Below are positions 61,132 through 64,000 of a DNA stretch of 64,000 bases, one piece after another. The stretch lies in the NCBI RefSeq assembly GCF_902459655.1, contig NZ_CABPSB010000002.1, forward strand, positions 124,001 to 188,000. Direction: 5' to 3'. A model generated the notes under the pieces. It had not been told where the DNA came from. It searched no databases and worked only from the letters and a program-made list of their open reading frames with translations. The position numbers and the translations under genes were made by a program. Source of the stretch: Pandoraea anhela (GTDB taxonomy: Bacteria > Pseudomonadota > Gammaproteobacteria > Burkholderiales > Burkholderiaceae). Numbering within the stretch: the first letter of the stretch is position 1; every line of letters starts with the position of its first letter.

Positions 61132-62289
61132 ATGAAAAAGACGCAATTGGCCGCCGCAATGTGTGGTGTTATCGCAGCCACCGCAACCGGCGCTGCCCAC
61201 GCGCAAAGCAATGTTTCGTTGTACGGCATTCTCGACGGCGGCCTGGCCTACGTAAGCAATGTCGGCGGCAGCAAGAACTTCACGACCGCCGACGGTCTGC
61301 AATCGGGCAATCGCTGGGGCCTGAAGGGTTCGGAAGATCTGGGCGGCGGCACGTCGGCCATCTTCACCCTGGAAAACGGCTTCAGCATCACGAACGGCCA
61401 ACTGGGCCAGGGCGGCCGTGAGTTCGGCCGTCAGGCGTTCGTCGGTCTGTCGAACAAGACGTTCGGTAGCGTGACCATCGGTCGTCAGTACGACGCCGTG
61501 GTCGATTTCGTGAGCGGCCTGACGTCGGCCAAGCAGTTTGCGACGAAGCTCGGCGCTCACGTCGGCGACGTCGACAACCTGTACAACTCGTTCCGCATCA
61601 ACAATTCGATCAAGTACACGAGCGCTAACTACGCCGGCTTCTCGTTCGGCGGCCTCTACGGCTTCTCGAACCAGCCCAGCAGCGGCACGGGCGGCAATGG
61701 CTTCGCGAACAACCGCGCGTGGAGCCTCGGAGCGAGCTATGCGAACGGCCCGGTCAAGTTCGGCGTCGGCTACCTGGAAGTCGGCACGCCTAACGGCGGC
61801 AACACCAGCGGCGCAGTGGCGGGCGACTACAGCGGCGACTTCTACACGTCGAAGGTGGGCACGGCAACGGTCGGCGTCGACAAGCAGCGCGTGCTGGCCG
61901 CAGGCGGCAGCTACAAGTTCGGTCCGGCCAACGTCGGCTTCGTGTACAGCAACACGCAACTGCGCTACGTCGGCGGCACGGGGGCGCGTGTGTCGAACTA
62001 CGAACTGAACGGCTCGTACAACCTGTCGCCGTCGCTGCTGCTCGGCCTGGCGTACACGTACACGGACGCCAGCACGCGCAGCGCCACGCTCGCCGACCTC
62101 AGCCCGAAGTATCACCAGGTCAACGCCGCCGTGGACTACCTGCTCTCGAAGCGTACCGACGTGTATCTGGTCGGCATCTACCAGAAGGCCGCGGGCGACG
62201 CCACGGCCGCCTCGATCAGCGGTGCCGGCGGCCTGTCGAGCACGAAGACGCAAACGGCCGTGATCTCGGGCCTACGCCACAAGTTCTGA
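61132..62289 (+). CDS. Outer-membrane porin (OmpC/Omp32-like), second copy
   Basis: The 385-aa protein has the signal peptide MKKTQLAAAMCGVIAATATG with cleavage after AHA. The mature start QSNVSLYGILDGGLAYVSN is of the same family as the porin at 57594, with RWGLKGSEDLGGGTSAIFTLENG and GGREFGRQAFVGLSNKTFGSVTIGRQYD. The C-terminus is VISGLRHKF with the terminal Phe. Its codon use suggests strong expression. It stands alone with its own terminator. The solute is unknown. Confidence 0.93.
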   Translation: MKKTQLAAAMCGVIAATATGAAHAQSNVSLYGILDGGLAYVSNVGGSKNFTTADGLQSGNRWGLKGSEDLGGGTSAIFTLENGFSITNGQLGQGGREFGRQAFVGLSNKTFGSVTIGRQYDAVVDFVSGLTSAKQFATKLGAHVGDVDNLYNSFRINNSIKYTSANYAGFSFGGLYGFSNQPSSGTGGNGFANNRAWSLGASYANGPVKFGVGYLEVGTPNGGNTSGAVAGDYSGDFYTSKVGTATVGVDKQRVLAAGGSYKFGPANVGFVYSNTQLRYVGGTGARVSNYELNGSYNLSPSLLLGLAYTYTDASTRSATLADLSPKYHQVNAAVDYLLSKRTDVYLVGIYQKAAGDATAASISGAGGLSSTKTQTAVISGLRHKF

Positions 62290-62343
62290 TCCACCCGCTT
62301 CGCGAGATGTTGTTGTAGTCGATTGAGTGCTCCAGTCACTTTG

Positions 62344-62373
62344 AGGGAGTTCCGAAGGGGACTCCCTTTTTTT
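62344..62373 (+). terminator. Porin terminator
   Basis: AGGGAGT (62344-62350) pairs with ACTCCCT (62361-62367), followed by seven T residues. The rest of the 62290-62630 gap holds no gene I can support. Confidence 0.85.
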
Positions 62374-62630
62374 GATGTCGAATGAAAGGGTTTCAGAATC
62401 ATCAGGATGCCGATGAATCATCGCGGGGAGAAGGCGCGATTTGCGACGAATTCGGCCTTGCGTCTTGCTCGAATTTGCGTACACTCGATGCGGCAAAAAA
62501 CACGGTTTTCTGACATCGACACCCGCCGGAGATTTGAAGCGAACGCCGGCGCTCTCCATCACCGACGGGCCACATGTGTACGACCTGCGCGACGCATGGC
62601 CTGAGACGTCCTCTTAAAAGCGATACCGTC

Positions 62631-62987
62631 ATGAGCTATCGGGGCATCGACCGCCAGATCGACAACATCGAATTCAACGTCAGCGATATCGCGCGCAGCA
62701 AAGCCTTCTACGGCAGCGTGTTCGGCTGGACATTTACCGACTACGGACCGGCCTATACGGAGTTCACCGACGGCCGGCTCACCGGCGGCTTCACGACGGG
62801 CGAAGCTGTCCGGCCGGGAGGGCCTCTGGTGATTCTCTATGCGGACGACCTTGCCGACACCCGGCGGCGCGTCGAATCGGCAGGCGCGAAAATCAGCCGC
62901 GAGGTCTTTTCGTTTCCGGGCGGACGCCGTTTTCATTTCGTCGACCCGGACGGTTACGAACTCGCCGTATGGTCTGCGGCGGAGTGA
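62631..62987 (+). CDS. VOC/glyoxalase-family protein
   Basis: The 118-aa protein has a single VOC domain made of two beta-alpha-beta-beta-beta repeats: IDNIEFNVSDIARSKAFYGSVFGWTFTDYGP at 9-39, and LVILYADDLADTRRRVESAGAKI with RRFHFVDPDGYELAVWS at the end. Metal-ligand positions are not fully preserved in the first repeat (N in place of H), so it may be a binding protein rather than a lyase. The start at 62631 was chosen to match the family N-terminus; no strong ribosome binding site was seen. Confidence 0.82.
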   Translation: MSYRGIDRQIDNIEFNVSDIARSKAFYGSVFGWTFTDYGPAYTEFTDGRLTGGFTTGEAVRPGGPLVILYADDLADTRRRVESAGAKISREVFSFPGGRRFHFVDPDGYELAVWSAAE

Positions 62988-63068
62988 TCGCGACCGACTG
63001 ATGTCACGGGTAGTGGGAGTGGCATGGGTGGTACGCGCGATCGTGGTATTGCTGCGGCACGCCAAACA

Positions 63069-63107
63069 AAAAAAGGCTGGCACGCTTACCGCGTCGCCAG
63101 CCTTTTT
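63069..63107. terminator. Bidirectional terminator between VOC gene and glmS
   Basis: AAGGCTGGC (63073-63081) pairs with GCCAGCCTT (63096-63104), with an A tract before and a T tract after. It can terminate both convergent genes. Confidence 0.9.
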
Positions 63108-63145
63108 GCATGGGCGTCAGTCGTCATGCCCCCATCGTCACTTCC

Positions 63146-64000
63146 TCACTCCACCGTCACCGACTTGGCGAGGTTACGCGGCTTGTCGACGTCCGTGCCG
63201 CGTGCGCAGGCCGTGTGATACGCGAGCAGTTGCAGCGGCACCACGTGCAGGATCGGCGACAACGGGCCATAGTGCTCCGGCATGCGAATCACGTGCAGCC
63301 CTTCTGCATTCGTGATCTGAGTGTCGGCATCGGCGAACACGTACAACTGACCGCCGCGCGCGCGCACCTCCTGCATGTTCGACTTCAGCTTCTCCACCAA
63401 CGCATCGCGCGGCGCCACCGTCACGACCGGCATCTGATCCGTCACCAACGCCAGCGGCCCATGCTTCAACTCGCCCGCCGGATAGGCTTCCGCATGGATG
63501 TACGAGATTTCCTTGAGCTTGAGCGCGCCTTCCAGAGCGATCGGGTAATGCAGGCCACGTCCCAGGAACAGCGCATTCTCGCGGCGGGCAAACTCCTCCG
63601 CCCAAGCGATGATCTGCGGCTCCAGCGCCAGCACACTGTTGAGCGCCGCCGGCAGATGACGCAATTGCGTCAGATACTCGGCCTCTTGCGCCGCCGGCAA
63701 ACGGCCACGCAGCTTCGCGATCGTCAGGGTCAGCAGGAAGAGCGCCGTGAGCTGCGTCGTGAAAGCCTTCGTCGACGCGACACCGATTTCCGTGCCCGCA
63801 CGCGTCAGGTAGTGCAGCGCCGTCTGACGCACCATCGCACTCGTGCCCACGTTGCAAATCGCCAGCGTGTTCGTCATGCCCAGCGATTGCGCGTGTTGGA
63901 GCGCAGCCATCGTGTCGGCGGTCTCGCCCGACTGCGAGATGGTGACCACCAAGGTCTTCGGATTCGGCACGCTGTCGCGATAACGGTATTCGCTCGCCAC
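63146..64000 (-). CDS. glmS: Glucosamine-6-phosphate synthase (C-terminal part)
   Basis: The window holds the last 284 codons of GlmS; the 5' part lies beyond position 64000. The visible region covers the two SIS sugar-isomerase domains: [19 protein letters not shown] near its start, [61 protein letters not shown], and the C-terminal [15 protein letters not shown] that is invariant in the enzyme. It makes glucosamine-6-phosphate from fructose-6-phosphate and glutamine for cell-wall synthesis. No internal stop is seen. Confidence 0.97.
   Translation of the reverse strand: MASEYRYRDSVPNPKTLVVTISQSGETADTMAALQHAQSLGMTNTLAICNVGTSAMVRQTALHYLTRAGTEIGVASTKAFTTQLTALFLLTLTIAKLRGRLPAAQEAEYLTQLRHLPAALNSVLALEPQIIAWAEEFARRENALFLGRGLHYPIALEGALKLKEISYIHAEAYPAGELKHGPLALVTDQMPVVTVAPRDALVEKLKSNMQEVRARGGQLYVFADADTQITNAEGLHVIRMPEHYGPLSPILHVVPLQLLAYHTACARGTDVDKPRNLAKSVTVE

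Overview
This is a 64 kb stretch of GC-rich chromosome from a beta-proteobacterium of the Burkholderiaceae. The protein flavour (two Gram-negative 'MKQ/MKK...AHAQSNV' porins, many LysR regulators, DUF2783 and DUF6726 proteins, a PXPV-repeat protein) fits Pandoraea or a near relative; that genus guess is inference. No rRNA, CRISPR array, prophage or insertion sequence was recognised. Gene density is high and looks like core or accessory chromosome rather than a mobile island. There is one tRNA gene (Val, anticodon GAC). The left end cuts an exported protein and the right end cuts glmS.

Layout. 1-2.0 kb: partial exported protein, a candidate structured RNA, two small unknown proteins. 2.1-7.0 kb: a tightly coupled periplasmic copper operon (His/Met-rich proteins, TolC-like lipoprotein, two-domain multicopper oxidase, cupredoxin) with three ATGA stop/start overlaps. 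7.2-9.9 kb: YigZ, PhzF and pirin families. 10.1-14.1 kb: a metal-homeostasis locus in which a COG0523 GTPase and a 6-pyruvoyl-tetrahydropterin-synthase-like protein diverge from copC-copD, with twin TGCAAC-N3-GTTGCA palindromes between them. 14.1-16.9 kb: an alkylation-repair operon (ada, a 2OG-Fe(II) oxygenase, alkB) preceded by an Ada box. 17-22.1 kb: NAD-binding oxidoreductase, DsbA-like protein with a divergent LysR, an exported acid phosphatase behind a Pho box, and a MarR regulator with twin palindromes. 22.3-27 kb: flavin monooxygenase, DUF2783, MFS transporter, NYN/OST-HTH protein. 27-33.4 kb: tRNA-Val, small periplasmic protein, two LysR regulators, GST, PNPOx-family protein, EamA exporter.

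33.5-46.4 kb: argG, an HdeD-like membrane protein fused to a cysteine-peptidase-like domain, a secreted lipase-type hydrolase, a candidate anti-Shine-Dalgarno small RNA, two membrane proteins, a broken acetyltransferase, a UvrD-like helicase with a LexA-type box, DUF72, a ClC channel and a catalase. 46.5-50.7 kb: a three-gene operon of two short-chain dehydrogenases, each lacking catalytic residues, around a carboxymuconolactone-decarboxylase-family protein, with a divergent LysR whose 3' end overlaps a cysteine desulfurase. 50.9-58.7 kb: a two-component system divergent from a ferric-type ABC importer and a porin, separated by eight 11-bp direct repeats. 58.8-64 kb: lysine/saccharopine-dehydrogenase-like enzyme, lytic transglycosylase, second porin, VOC protein, glmS.

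The recurring theme is legible regulation. Several operators sit where the neighbouring gene's function predicts them (Ada box at ada, Pho box at a phosphatase, LexA-type box at a helicase, 11-bp direct repeats at an OmpR-type regulator). An ATTGTC-N11-GACAAT palindrome upstream of a LysR gene at 32.4 kb recurs upstream of the pirin gene at 9.1 kb. The most unusual items are the copper operon, the catalytically depleted SDR pair and the candidate small RNA at 38.0 kb.
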